A DNA stretch of 64,000 nt from assembly GCA_024998565.1 (NCBI GenBank), contig JACOEM010000002.1, positions 124,001-188,000 on the forward strand, given 5' to 3'. Position 1 is the first letter of the stretch. Every line of letters begins with the position of its first letter. This DNA is from Nitrospira sp. (GTDB lineage Bacteria; Nitrospirota; Nitrospiria; Nitrospirales; Nitrospiraceae). This document shows, piece after piece, positions 25,560 through 34,420 of this stretch. Position numbers and translations under genes: made by a program. The notes below the pieces were generated by a model, which had not been told where the DNA came from, searched no databases, and saw only the letters and a list, made by a program, of their open reading frames with translations.

Positions 25560-26423
25560 ATGGCCGTGCAGGGACCGATTGTGATCACCGGAGCGTCCTC
25601 CGGAATTGGTGCGGCGTGCGCGCGGTATCTCGATGCGTTGGGTTTTACCGTGTGGGCCTGTGTTCGCAACGCGCAGGACGGGGAGGCGCTGACACGCCCG
25701 GCCTCCTCACGTCTCCGTGTGTTGCTGTTGGACGTGACCGATCCGGCGTCGATCGAGGCGGCCCGCACGATGTTGGCCGAGGCTACGCGTGACACGGGAT
25801 TGGGAGGCCTCGTGAACAATGCCGGTATCTCCGTCGCCGGCCCGTTGGAACTCCTGCCTCTCTCAGAGGTGCGAACTCAGTTTGAAGTGAATGTGATCGG
25901 CGTCCTTGCGGTGACCCAAGCGCTGCTCCCATTGCTGCGGCTGGCGCGCGGGCGGATCGTCAACATCAGTTCGATCGCCGGCCTTGCGGCCACGCCGTTT
26001 CTCGGCGCCTACTGCAGCTCGAAGTTTGCGTTGGAGGCGATGAGTGATGCGTTACGGCTCGAATTGGCGCCGTGGGGCATCTCGGTGTCGCTGGTCGAGC
26101 CGGGTGCGATCCGGTCTCAAATATGGCAACGGGCCACGATGTCGGCTACGCGCACACTCGGCAGTGTCCAACCGGAGGCACTGGCTTTGTATGCTCAGCC
26201 GTTGTCCCGCATGCAGGAGGTCATGGCCGCGGCCGCCGCGCGCGCGATCCCGCCAGAGGTGGTGGCACGTGTGGTGGCCGAGGCATTGACCGTCGCGCGA
26301 CCGCGTGCGCGTTATCTGGTCGGCAAGGATGCGCGACTCAGAGCCATGCTGAAATGGATCCTGCCCGATCGTGCTCAAGATCGCCTGTTGGCCTGGTTTC
26401 TAGGATTGCCCCACCGGGGCTAG
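25560..26423 (+). CDS. Short-chain dehydrogenase/reductase
   Basis: Classical SDR of 287 aa. The cofactor motif VITGASSGIGAACAR starts near residue 6, NNAG follows at about 85, and the catalytic Ser/Tyr/Lys set is in ISSIAGLAATPF through AYCSSKFALE. The C-terminal extension resembles SDRs acting on retinol-like or steroid-like lipids, but the substrate cannot be deduced. I chose the ATG directly before AVQGPIVITG; upstream in-frame starts would add a non-homologous leader. A monocistronic position, 270 nt downstream of the divergent Lon-like gene, is likely. Confidence 0.85.
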   Translation: MAVQGPIVITGASSGIGAACARYLDALGFTVWACVRNAQDGEALTRPASSRLRVLLLDVTDPASIEAARTMLAEATRDTGLGGLVNNAGISVAGPLELLPLSEVRTQFEVNVIGVLAVTQALLPLLRLARGRIVNISSIAGLAATPFLGAYCSSKFALEAMSDALRLELAPWGISVSLVEPGAIRSQIWQRATMSATRTLGSVQPEALALYAQPLSRMQEVMAAAAARAIPPEVVARVVAEALTVARPRARYLVGKDARLRAMLKWILPDRAQDRLLAWFLGLPHRG

Positions 26424-26473
26424 ATGGGGTAAGTCAGACGGAGTGTTGAGTGCGGCGGGGGAAAGAACGGGTT

Positions 26474-26896
26474 ATGCCTGAAGCGGGGTTGGTGCGATCA
26501 GCAGGAGGCGTCGTGTTCCGGCAACGGGATGTGTTGCTGATCCGGGTGTCCGATATGAAGGGGCGTCCCGTCTGGTCGTTCCCCAAGGGCCGGCTCGACG
26601 CCGGGGAAACGCCTGCGCAGGCCGCGTTGCGCGAGGTGTTGGAAGAAACCGGGTGGTGCTGCCGGATCGAGGCGGACCTCTCCACGACCGAATATTGGTT
26701 TCAGCGGGAGGGGCGGCGGTTTCGCAAGACGGTCGTGTGGTTCAAGATGTCGGCGCTCGAGGAGATGGGAGTGCCAGACGGGGAGGTCGAAGAGGTGCAG
26801 TGGGTCGATCGCGAAGTCGCACTGGGTCGTCTGACGTATCCATCGGACGTGGCATTGTTGTCTCAAGCGCTCTCCCAGGGGCCGTCCTCCCGTTAG
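26474..26896 (+). CDS. Nudix hydrolase
   Basis: A 140-aa Nudix protein hydrolysing a nucleoside-diphosphate-linked compound. The full Nudix box is present (GRLDAGETPAQAALREVLEETGW). The N-terminal SAGGVVFR and the WSFPKG lead-in match the Ap4A/diadenosine or mutator-type subgroup, but the substrate is not defined. The ATG follows a G-rich GGGGAAAG stretch; an in-frame GTG 24 nt upstream is an alternative. It starts 50 nt after the SDR gene and could be co-transcribed. Confidence 0.85.
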   Translation: MPEAGLVRSAGGVVFRQRDVLLIRVSDMKGRPVWSFPKGRLDAGETPAQAALREVLEETGWCCRIEADLSTTEYWFQREGRRFRKTVVWFKMSALEEMGVPDGEVEEVQWVDREVALGRLTYPSDVALLSQALSQGPSSR

Positions 26897-26986
26897 CCGC
26901 AATGGTCCGCGAGTGAGACGGCTGTGAGATGCGATCGCTTGAAACGGCACGAGCGTTCCGGAGCAGCCTGAGCCCGCCCGTCTGCC

Positions 26987-27015
26987 TTGACATGGCCGGT
27001 CCCCTTTACTAGACT
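26987..27015 (+). promoter_or_regulatory. Sigma70-type promoter of the PAS kinase operon
   Basis: TTGACA (26987-26992), 17-nt spacer and TAGACT (27010-27015), close to the housekeeping consensus. It lies about 145 nt before the kinase start, leaving a long 5' leader. Confidence 0.65.
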
Positions 27016-27160
27016 CGCCACGAGAGTGGCTCTGTGCCTCGCCTTGCAAAGCAGTGTTCTGCAGAGACGCGCCTTCCCTCACGAGTCGGTGTCTCCGGAC
27101 GAACGTCAACCAGTGGCGCGTTGATCCGTATTCCCCCATCGTTCACCCGAGGGCCCGCCT

Positions 27161-30100
27161 GTGTATAGTCTGGCTCGCTTTTCCCTGTTGGAAATGACCG
27201 AATGCTCTGCCGTGTTGCGTCAGCTTGGCGAGCAATCGAGTTCGCTCCAGGATGCCGCATCGCGAGCGGTGGACTATCTGTTCCGCACCCTCGGCAATCC
27301 CGACACAGGCGCTCGCGACTGTGTCCTGGTTCGCTGCTTCAAGACCGTTTCCTACAACCGGTTGAATCCGATGACCCAGCAGAGGGTTCGGGAACAGCTC
27401 GGGGGCATCGCTCCGTCCCCCGACCTCAAATGTCTCACGCTCATGGCCACGGCCGGTGAGGAGGCGGAGTGGAATCACGTCGAGCGTTCCCATCGCTACC
27501 GATCGATTCCGATGGTCAGCGCCGATTTCGTCAAACAGTTTCCGATGTTTTCCCAACTCCTGCACCAGTTCGGTCTTTCCTCCAGTGTTGAAGTGGCTCC
27601 GGAGGGGGAGTGGTTGGTGGATCTGGAGGAGAAGACGTACAACGTGTTTTATGTGCCGGATGCGGTGGGGAGCCCCTACGTACCGGTGCAGGAAGGGTTC
27701 GTGCTGAAGTACGGGGTAAAATCGGTATTGTGTTTCGGCGGGATGTTACCGTCCCGGGATCTCTTCGCCGTGATTCTCTTCTCCAGGACACCGGTGCCCC
27801 GTGACACGGCAGCCCTGTGCAAGTCGCTCGCTCTCAGCCTGAAAACCTCGTTGCTGGCTTGTGACGAGGTCGTTCCTTCGGAGGCCGGTGTCGATGCGCA
27901 TTCGTCGTCGGCTCCGGTGGCCGGCGCAACGGAGCAGGAGGTCGGCCTTCGGCATCAGTCCCGGTTGGCTGCGGCCGAACAATTGCTGCGGGTCTATGAA
28001 AATGCGGTCCGGACGCAATCGGCGGGAATCGCCCAGGCGAAACAGGCCCTCCGAGAGCGCGCCGATGCGCTTGAGCGATCCGAACAGGCGTTGAATGAGC
28101 AAACCAGGATCGTGAACTCCGTCTTGCGAAGTATGGGCGACGGGGTGGTGGTGACCGATGCCGAAGGGCGGCTGGTCGTTGCCAATCCGGCGGTGGAAAG
28201 TATCCTTGGATTTTCTCCCGTGCACGTTCCTCTGACGGCATGGGCCGAGCGGTATGAGTTTTTGCATGCGGACACGGTGACGCCGTTCGGGCAGGAGGAG
28301 TGGCCGCTCGCGCGCGCGCTGCGAGGCGAAAAAATCGACTGGCTCGAAGTCTATCTGCGGGCCTCGCAGGGTATGCCGGGCCGGTGGATCAGTATCAATG
28401 CCAGGCCGATCAAAGATGAGGCCGGTGTGCTCTCCGGGACCGTGATGGTGTTTCACGACATTACGTGGCTCAAGCGCGCGCAGGATGCCTTGTTTGAATC
28501 GGAATATCGATTCCGGAGTTTGGTGGAGGGGGCGCGCGATATCATTTTCACGCTCTCGGCGGACATGACGATTACTTCGCTCAATCCGGCTTTTGAGACG
28601 GTGACCAACTGGTCGCGTTCGCAATGGATGGGGGAGCCGCTCGTGGCTCTGCTGCATCCCGATGACGCGGGGTTCTGTCAGGATGTCTTGCAGGCGATTC
28701 TTGAACGCGGGGCGCCGCTGACCTGCTCGATGCAGATCAGCACGAAGCAGGGCGGGTACGTCACCGGAGAGTTTGTCGGGACCCCGCAAATGCGACAGGG
28801 TCGTGTCATAGGGGTCTTAGGCATTATTCGTGATGTGACCGAACGTCGCCGGATCGAGGATGCGCTCCGGGTCAGCGAGGAGCGGTTGCGCTCCATCGTG
28901 CAGTCGACGAAAGACGCCATCGTGCTGGTCAATGCGCTCATGAAAGTTGCGTTCTGGAACAAGGGCGCCGAAGCGACCTTCGGTTATTCGGCCGAGGAAA
29001 TCATCGGTCAGCCCGTGACGACGATCATTCCCGAGCGGTACCATGAGGAGTTGGAACGGAATGTTCAGCGGGTTCGATTGTTTGAACGGGTGCAGCTGAC
29101 GAGCAGGACGCTGGAGCTCCACGGCCGTCGGAAAGACGGCGGCGAATTTCCTCTTGAGCTGAGTGTGACCTCCTGGAAGGGGAAATCGGATCTCTTTTTT
29201 ACGATCATTATGCGCGATATCAGTGAGCGGCGATCGGCGGAAGAGGAACTGGATCGCCTGCATCATCACAATCAAGTCGTACTCAATTCAGCCGGGGAGG
29301 GCATCTACGGGATCGATCGGGACGGGCGGCTGACGTTCGTCAATCCGGCGGCGGCGAAAATGTTCGATTGGGAGGCGGAGGCATTGATCGGCCAACCGTT
29401 TTCTGTCTTGGTCCATCGTCCCGACTGGCATGAGGGACCTTCCGGTGAACGTCCCAGTCCCATCGTGGAGACCATTCAGGGGGGCGAGATTCGCGAAGAG
29501 GCAGACAGCCGATTCTGGAGAAAAGACGGCACCAGCTTTCCCGTTGAGTATGTGAGCACGCCGATTCGCGAGCGTGGGGACATTGTCGGGGCGGTGGTCG
29601 TGTTCAAAGACACGACGGACCGGAAACGGGCTGAGGCGCAGTTGCAGGACTCGTTGCGTCGCCTGCGCACATTGTCGGGGCGGATGGAGGGAATTCGCGA
29701 AGAGGAACGCGGACGAATCGCGCGTGAGCTCCATGACGAATTGGGCGTCGGCCTGACCTGTCTGAAGATCGATCTGTCCCGTCTGGGTGGGTTGCTGGGA
29801 GAGCGGTTGGTTCCCCGGGATCGAGCCAAGGTCGATGAAAAAATTCGAGGCATGAAGGAGCAGGTGGATAGTACCATCACCTCCGTGCAACGTATCGTGG
29901 CGGAGTTGCGCCCCGGCGTGCTCGATGATCTTGGTTTGGTCGCCGCCATCGAATGGCAGTGCCGCGATTTTCAACGCCGCACCGGCGTTGCCTGTCACTG
30001 CACCGTGAGTCATGAAGATTTGCGGGTGGACCCGGCGCATGCCACCGCGGTTTTTCGGATTTGCCAGGAGGCGTTGACCAACGTGACCCGTCATGCTCAG

Positions 30101-30316
30101 GCCACCGAGGTGCACGTGCGCTTGGAAGATCAGGGCGAAGGGTTGCTGTTGCAGGTCAGCGACAACGGGCGCGGCATTCCATCGGATCGCCTTACGGATG
30201 CCCGATCGTTCGGCCTGCTGGGGATGCGGGAGCGCGCTGGACTGCTCGGCGGGGATGTACAGATCGAGACGAAGGAGGGCAGCGGGACGACGATCGCGCT
30301 GCAGCTGCCTCGGTAA
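27161..30316 (+). CDS. Multi-PAS sensor histidine kinase (NarX/DegS type)
   Basis: A 1051-aa kinase with no clear membrane segment, so probably cytoplasmic. Residues 1-240 form an unrecognised sensor domain. A coiled region follows (about 260-315), then four PAS units at roughly 310-430, 445-565, 570-690 and 700-820, several ended by PAC-type segments (GTVMVFHDITWLKRAQD, FFTIIMRDISERRSAEE). The HisKA_3 box is RGRIARELHDELG with His858. The HATPase has NVTRHAQATEVHV and FGLLGMRERAGLLGG. The GTG start is 9 nt after GAGGG. It is paired with the LuxR-type regulator directly downstream. The stacked PAS units suggest redox, oxygen or ligand sensing; the signal is unknown. Confidence 0.9.
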   Translation: MYSLARFSLLEMTECSAVLRQLGEQSSSLQDAASRAVDYLFRTLGNPDTGARDCVLVRCFKTVSYNRLNPMTQQRVREQLGGIAPSPDLKCLTLMATAGEEAEWNHVERSHRYRSIPMVSADFVKQFPMFSQLLHQFGLSSSVEVAPEGEWLVDLEEKTYNVFYVPDAVGSPYVPVQEGFVLKYGVKSVLCFGGMLPSRDLFAVILFSRTPVPRDTAALCKSLALSLKTSLLACDEVVPSEAGVDAHSSSAPVAGATEQEVGLRHQSRLAAAEQLLRVYENAVRTQSAGIAQAKQALRERADALERSEQALNEQTRIVNSVLRSMGDGVVVTDAEGRLVVANPAVESILGFSPVHVPLTAWAERYEFLHADTVTPFGQEEWPLARALRGEKIDWLEVYLRASQGMPGRWISINARPIKDEAGVLSGTVMVFHDITWLKRAQDALFESEYRFRSLVEGARDIIFTLSADMTITSLNPAFETVTNWSRSQWMGEPLVALLHPDDAGFCQDVLQAILERGAPLTCSMQISTKQGGYVTGEFVGTPQMRQGRVIGVLGIIRDVTERRRIEDALRVSEERLRSIVQSTKDAIVLVNALMKVAFWNKGAEATFGYSAEEIIGQPVTTIIPERYHEELERNVQRVRLFERVQLTSRTLELHGRRKDGGEFPLELSVTSWKGKSDLFFTIIMRDISERRSAEEELDRLHHHNQVVLNSAGEGIYGIDRDGRLTFVNPAAAKMFDWEAEALIGQPFSVLVHRPDWHEGPSGERPSPIVETIQGGEIREEADSRFWRKDGTSFPVEYVSTPIRERGDIVGAVVVFKDTTDRKRAEAQLQDSLRRLRTLSGRMEGIREEERGRIARELHDELGVGLTCLKIDLSRLGGLLGERLVPRDRAKVDEKIRGMKEQVDSTITSVQRIVAELRPGVLDDLGLVAAIEWQCRDFQRRTGVACHCTVSHEDLRVDPAHATAVFRICQEALTNVTRHAQATEVHVRLEDQGEGLLLQVSDNGRGIPSDRLTDARSFGLLGMRERAGLLGGDVQIETKEGSGTTIALQLPR

Positions 30317-30332
30317 GATGGAGGAACAGGAC

Positions 30333-30995
30333 ATGATGGAGGGCACTATGCGAACAACAGGGACCGTGCGGATACTCGTCGTCGATGATCACCCGTCGTT
30401 TCGTCGCGGCGTGAAGGATATTCTGGAAGAAGGATTCGAGGGCGCCAGCATGGCCGAGTGTGGAAATGCGCAGGAGATGCTGGATCAAGTTCGCGAGCAG
30501 CCGTATGACCTCGTCGTCATGGACATCAGTATGCCGGGGCGGAGCGGACCGGAAGTGTTAAAGGAACTGAAGCAACTGGCGCCGACGTTGCCGGTCTTGA
30601 TTTTGAGCATGCACCCGGAAGACCAGTATGCCATTCGTATGTTTAAGGCCGGCGCGGCAGGGTATCTCACGAAGGCGAGTGCGCCGGAAGAGCTTGTCCA
30701 TGCGGCGAAAAAAGTCATGGCAGGCGGGCAGTATGTCAGTGCTTCGGTGGGTGAGGCCTTGGCCTTGACGGTCAGGACCGGGGTCGACAAGTTGGCCCAT
30801 GAACGGTTGTCGGACCGGGAGTACGAAGTGCTGTGTCTGATTGCCTCGGGACAAACCGTCAGTGACATTGCCGAAAGCATTCATCTGAGCGTGACGACAA
30901 TCAGTACGTATCGAGCGAGAATTTTGGATAAAATGAATTTGAAGAATAATGCCGAGTTGACGCGCTATGCGTTGCAACATGGGTTGGTCGTATAA
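30333..30995 (+). CDS. NarL/LuxR-type response regulator
   Basis: A 220-aa regulator. The receiver (about 10-130) has the acidic pair VVDDHPSF, the phospho-acceptor Asp in VVMDISMPG and Lys in YLTKASAPEE. The C-terminal LuxR HTH (about 150-215) has LSDREYEVLCLIASG and HLSVTTISTYRARILDKM. The ATG at 30333 is preceded by GGAGG at 8 nt; an in-frame ATG 15 nt downstream is also possible. It is the cognate partner of the multi-PAS kinase, whose stop is 17 nt upstream. Confidence 0.92.
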   Translation: MMEGTMRTTGTVRILVVDDHPSFRRGVKDILEEGFEGASMAECGNAQEMLDQVREQPYDLVVMDISMPGRSGPEVLKELKQLAPTLPVLILSMHPEDQYAIRMFKAGAAGYLTKASAPEELVHAAKKVMAGGQYVSASVGEALALTVRTGVDKLAHERLSDREYEVLCLIASGQTVSDIAESIHLSVTTISTYRARILDKMNLKNNAELTRYALQHGLVV

Positions 30996-31127
30996 AGTGC
31001 CAAGAATGGAGTTCCTCTCCTGGCCCATGTCGTTGCAACCACGACGGTGACTCACTGTCTATTTGTGACACAGAAATGGCACCTCTGCCGATAGCATCCT
31101 CCTCTCCCCGGGCCTATCCTCATCTTC

Positions 31128-31370
31128 ATGCAGAAGCCGTGGATCTCCACTACGACGACATTGCTCGCGGTCTTTGAGGCCGCACAGGGACAGGGATCGG
31201 CAGAGCGTTCCGGTATCGATCGCCGAACCGGGGCCTTTCGCCCGGGTTGGCCCGGCATCCTCACCCGGTTGACTGCCGTCGAAGCCGCGATGTTGCAAGA
31301 CCTCGCCTGGTGGGGCCCTCAAATGGAACGCCGACTGACGCAACTCGCAGACGTTCAAACCACAATCTAA
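31128..31370 (+). CDS. Possible small hypothetical protein
   Basis: An 80-aa open frame in the 398-nt gap after the regulator. The C-terminal half (LTAVEAAMLQDLAWWG, then QMERRLTQLADVQ) looks like an amphipathic helix, which gives it some protein character. No good ribosome site precedes the ATG and no family is recognised. It ends 24 nt before the degenerate-receiver gene. The rest of this gap holds nothing clear. Confidence 0.3.
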   Translation: MQKPWISTTTTLLAVFEAAQGQGSAERSGIDRRTGAFRPGWPGILTRLTAVEAAMLQDLAWWGPQMERRLTQLADVQTTI

Positions 31371-31393
31371 GCCATCCAGACGCGGGTGAACTG

Positions 31394-31783
31394 ATGGAGC
31401 AACCGACCGGCAGAACCGGACAGCGATCCGTGAAGCGACCCACGGTCGCTGTGGTGTACGAAGACGTCACGACCGGTTACAAGTGCGCCGATTGGTTTGC
31501 CCTGCACGGGTACCAAGCCACCATGACGTCGGCAGTCCATCATCTGGAGCGCAACCTGAAGGAGCTTCGTCCGGATGTGATTGTGGTGAGATTGTCGTCT
31601 GCACCGACGCCGCTGTACAGTACTGTTCCCAGACTCAAGATGACCTGCCCGCAGGTGCCGATTATTGCGATGGTGGATCAATCAACCGCTGCCCGAGACG
31701 GGGTGGCGCCTGATCTGACCAAGGCGTTCGGCGCTGATGTCTTTATGTGCGATTCGCTGGATCCGCCGTCCCCGCTCGCGTAG
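31394..31783 (+). CDS. Degenerate receiver-domain protein
   Basis: A 129-aa stand-alone protein with receiver-like layout (PTVAVVYEDVTTGYKCADWF, then ELRPDVIVVRLSSAP and VPIIAMVDQST). The position of the phospho-acceptor Asp, normally in VVLDLxMP, reads VVRLSSAP, so it probably cannot be phosphorylated in the usual way. No output domain. It sits between a NarL-type regulator and an NtrC-type activator and could act as a decoy or binding partner for a kinase. The receiver call is moderate because the sequence is divergent. Confidence 0.5.
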   Translation: MEQPTGRTGQRSVKRPTVAVVYEDVTTGYKCADWFALHGYQATMTSAVHHLERNLKELRPDVIVVRLSSAPTPLYSTVPRLKMTCPQVPIIAMVDQSTAARDGVAPDLTKAFGADVFMCDSLDPPSPLA

Positions 31784-31823
31784 TACGCCTCCACGCCTGA
31801 CTTGCTCAGACACCGCCTAGCAT

Positions 31824-31865
31824 AGACAGTGCGACGATGGTCAGCCGTCCATCGTGCCAGTGTCT
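31824..31865. promoter_or_regulatory. Dyad upstream of the NtrC-type gene
   Basis: AGACA...ACGATGG / CCATCGT...TGTCT forms a 42-nt dyad with a small internal mismatch, ending just before the ribosome site of the activator gene. It may be an autoregulatory operator or a hairpin in the mRNA leader. Confidence 0.4.
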
Positions 31866-31888
31866 CACCAGCTGAAAGGAGCCGAATC

Positions 31889-33301
31889 GTGGCGAAACCT
31901 AAGGTATTAGTTCTCACAGATGATCAGGCGGTCGTTGCCGCCGTGCGCAGCTCGATCGAGAGCGAGTGTGAGGTGTTCGTGGCCGCATGGGATCGGACGG
32001 CGGTGGTTCAGATTCACGAACAGGCCCCGTTGGTCATGCTGCTGGATTTAGGATCCTCCTCCGATCCCGCTGTCGAGGACCGCGTGCGGGTTCTGCAGGA
32101 AGTGCGGCAAACCGGCCATGCCGGGAAGGTCATCGCCTGCACGGAACAGACGGAGCGCCGTCTCGCCGTCCGCGCGATTCAGTCTGGAGCATACGATGTG
32201 TTGTCGAAACCGCTGGATATCACTCTCCTGACACAACTCATCCGGCGGGCCGCAGGAGTGGCTGATCTGGAGCGGGAGGCCCGGGGTGTCATGGTTGGAG
32301 GAGGCCCTGAAGAATTCAGCGGCATGCTCGGCACCAGCGCCAGCATTCACCGTATCTTCGATGCGATACGAAAGGTTTCCACCAACGATGCGCCGATCCT
32401 GATCACCGGGGAGAGCGGCACCGGTAAGGAGCTGACGGCGCGCGCGATTCACGAGAGAGGGTTACGGCATCAGGGACCGTTCATTCCCATCAACTGCGGG
32501 GCGATTCCGGAAAGTTTGCTGGAGTCGGAACTTTTTGGGTACGAGCGTGGAGCCTTTACGGGAGCGGTGAGCCAAAAGAAGGGCAAGGTTGAATTCGCTC
32601 AAGGGGGGACGCTCTTCCTCGACGAAGTGGGCGAACTCCCGAATGCCTTGCAGGTGAAGTTATTGCGCTTTCTCCAGGACCACACGTTTGAGCGGGTGGG
32701 CGGGCATCAGCCGATAGAAATGAACGTTCGAATCATCGCCGCGACGAATGTGAACCTGAAGGAGGCCATTGAAAAAGGAACGTTCCGCGAGGACCTCTAT
32801 TATCGGCTCGGGGTGGTCCATATCAATGTGCCTCCACTTCGGGAGCGCGGTGAGGATGTTTCGCTGATGGCCATGGCGTTCCTGCGTCAGGCGGCAGCGC
32901 ACTATGATAAACATCTGGAAGGTTTTACCCGCGAAGCGCTGGAGGCGATGCGTGCCTATGCCTGGCCGGGAAATGTGCGTGAATTGTCGAACAGAGTCGG
33001 TCGTGCGATAGTGATGGCGGAAGGCACGCATGTGACTCCGGCGGATCTGGATATCCCGCACGAGGTGGCGCGACCGGACGGCAACTCGATTTCGCTCAAG
33101 GTGAATCAACAGCGGATCGAGACCGATCTGATCATGAAGGCCTTCACGCTGTCGCAGGGGAACTTGAGTCGAGCCGCTCAGGAGTTAGGCATCAGTCGTT
33201 CGACGTTGTATCGACGGCTGCGCCAGTACGGGATGGACCGGACGCTTGATGCGCGGCGAACGCTCGGGGTGTTCCCGCGCGCCTCGCTGTCAGAGCATTG
33301 A
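31889..33301 (+). CDS. Sigma54-dependent response regulator (NtrC family)
   Basis: A 470-aa activator with three domains. The receiver (about 1-115) has Asp in MLLDLG and Lys in LSKPLD. The AAA+ domain (about 145-375) has Walker A GESGTGKE, the sigma54-contact GAFTGA loop in ERGAFTGAVSQ, Walker B TLFLDEVGE and WPGNVRELSNR. The C-terminal Fis-type HTH has NLSRAAQELGISRSTLYRRL. A GTG start is chosen because AAAGGAG lies 7 nt upstream. It resembles the PEP-CTERM/exopolysaccharide type of regulator in layout, but no such genes are nearby, so its targets are unknown. Confidence 0.92.
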   Translation: MAKPKVLVLTDDQAVVAAVRSSIESECEVFVAAWDRTAVVQIHEQAPLVMLLDLGSSSDPAVEDRVRVLQEVRQTGHAGKVIACTEQTERRLAVRAIQSGAYDVLSKPLDITLLTQLIRRAAGVADLEREARGVMVGGGPEEFSGMLGTSASIHRIFDAIRKVSTNDAPILITGESGTGKELTARAIHERGLRHQGPFIPINCGAIPESLLESELFGYERGAFTGAVSQKKGKVEFAQGGTLFLDEVGELPNALQVKLLRFLQDHTFERVGGHQPIEMNVRIIAATNVNLKEAIEKGTFREDLYYRLGVVHINVPPLRERGEDVSLMAMAFLRQAAAHYDKHLEGFTREALEAMRAYAWPGNVRELSNRVGRAIVMAEGTHVTPADLDIPHEVARPDGNSISLKVNQQRIETDLIMKAFTLSQGNLSRAAQELGISRSTLYRRLRQYGMDRTLDARRTLGVFPRASLSEH

Positions 33302-33401
33302 TGATGTGGCGGCAGGTTGACTGTGATCGTGGTTGGTATGCCGTGTTGATACAACCCTGTCAGTCTCGCCGGTCAAGCGAGCGCACAGGTGTGTAAAACG
33401 G

Positions 33402-33430
33402 TTGACCATCGTACGGGTATTTGGTACATA
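33402..33430 (+). promoter_or_regulatory. Probable sigma70-type promoter
   Basis: TTGACC, 17-nt spacer and TACATA in the 305-nt gap before the DUF882 gene. It lies about 180 nt before that gene, with a perfect inverted repeat in between. No gene is seen in this gap. Confidence 0.45.
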
Positions 33431-33513
33431 CAACAGTCTCCGAGCACCGCTGACCTTGCTGTTCTCCGAGGCACTGATCCTCACCTCGGCTTGTGTTTCA
33501 TCCTGTGACAATG

Positions 33514-33544
33514 GTCATGCGTGAATTGTTGTTTCACGCATGAC
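33514..33544. promoter_or_regulatory. Perfect 12-bp inverted repeat
   Basis: GTCATGCGTGAA and TTCACGCATGAC flank a 7-nt loop. No T-run follows on either strand, so it is not a typical terminator. It lies between a predicted promoter and the DUF882 gene, so it could be a leader hairpin or an operator. Confidence 0.45.
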
Positions 33545-33606
33545 GGGTTAAGAAATCAATGGGCACAGCCTTGTCGGCAATGTCTTGAAGGCGCGAAGTG
33601 GTACGT

Positions 33607-34197
33607 ATGTTTTCGAGTCATGGGCAATCGATGGTTTCCGATGCACCAACTCTCTTGAGCCGGCGCGGATTGTTGCGCGCGGCGACGGCCGGGATGGCGC
33701 TGGCTGTGGTTCGCCTGGCTTTGCCATCGGAGACGTGGGCGTCACGGTTACCTGATGGACGGGTGAGTTTGTACAACCTCCATACCGATGAACGGTTGTT
33801 GGTGACCTACCGGGACGAGGCCGGCGCGTACGATCAGGATGCGCTCAACGCGCTCAATTATTTTCTGCGCTGCCACCATACGAACGAAACCACCACGATG
33901 GACGTGCAGCTCATCGAATTCATCAATCTTGTTCAAAAGCGGGTCGGCGGCCGTCGTGAAGTGCTTATCGTCTCCGGTTACCGCTCCCCCGAATATAACG
34001 AGCAGCTCATCAGAATGGGCACACGTGCGGCGCGTCACAGCTATCACGTGTCGGGGCAGGCTGTGGATGTGCAGATTCCCGGTGTGCCGCTGCGGACCTT
34101 GCGCGAGGTGGCCCTACGGCTCGGCTGCGGCGGGGTGGGATATTATCCGCGTGGCAAGTTTGTCCATCTCGATTCAGGTCCGTTCCGTCACTGGTAA
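33607..34197 (+). CDS. DUF882/M15-type murein peptidase with Tat signal
   Basis: A 196-aa YcbK/MepK-like envelope protein, probably a murein endopeptidase. A twin-arginine signal is clear (SRRGLLRAATAGMALAVV). The zinc ligands of the M15/DUF882 fold are present: His and Asp in SYHVSGQAVDVQIP, and His in KFVHLDSGPFRHW. The conserved VSGYRSPEYN segment precedes them. Several N-terminal starts are possible; the ATG of MFSSHG is used. Export by Tat implies folding or metal loading in the cytoplasm before secretion. Confidence 0.85.
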   Translation: MFSSHGQSMVSDAPTLLSRRGLLRAATAGMALAVVRLALPSETWASRLPDGRVSLYNLHTDERLLVTYRDEAGAYDQDALNALNYFLRCHHTNETTTMDVQLIEFINLVQKRVGGRREVLIVSGYRSPEYNEQLIRMGTRAARHSYHVSGQAVDVQIPGVPLRTLREVALRLGCGGVGYYPRGKFVHLDSGPFRHW

Positions 34198-34420
34198 CGA
34201 CTGGTTCTTGCTGTTCCCTCTCAGTTCACGGCTCGTATCACGGCTCACCGGACCGCCTACTCTCTGGGGGCAGATCCGGATCGACTGCCGACCCCAGCAT
34301 CATTCCCGCTATTCCCATGACCCCACGATCCCGTCGTGATAGGGTACGTCTCAATACCGTCTCCAACGCATTGCGGTCCGTTTCCCGAACAGGACGATTT
34401 CCGGTCAAGGAGGCTGACTG

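Noticed and set aside
27746-28789. 347-aa minus-strand frame under the PAS kinase
   Set aside because: Composition is that of a high-GC antisense frame; the kinase frame carries the real domains.
33330-33350. Possible sigma54 promoter (TGGTATGCC...TTG)
   Set aside because: Does not keep the GG-N10-GC spacing and consensus bases.
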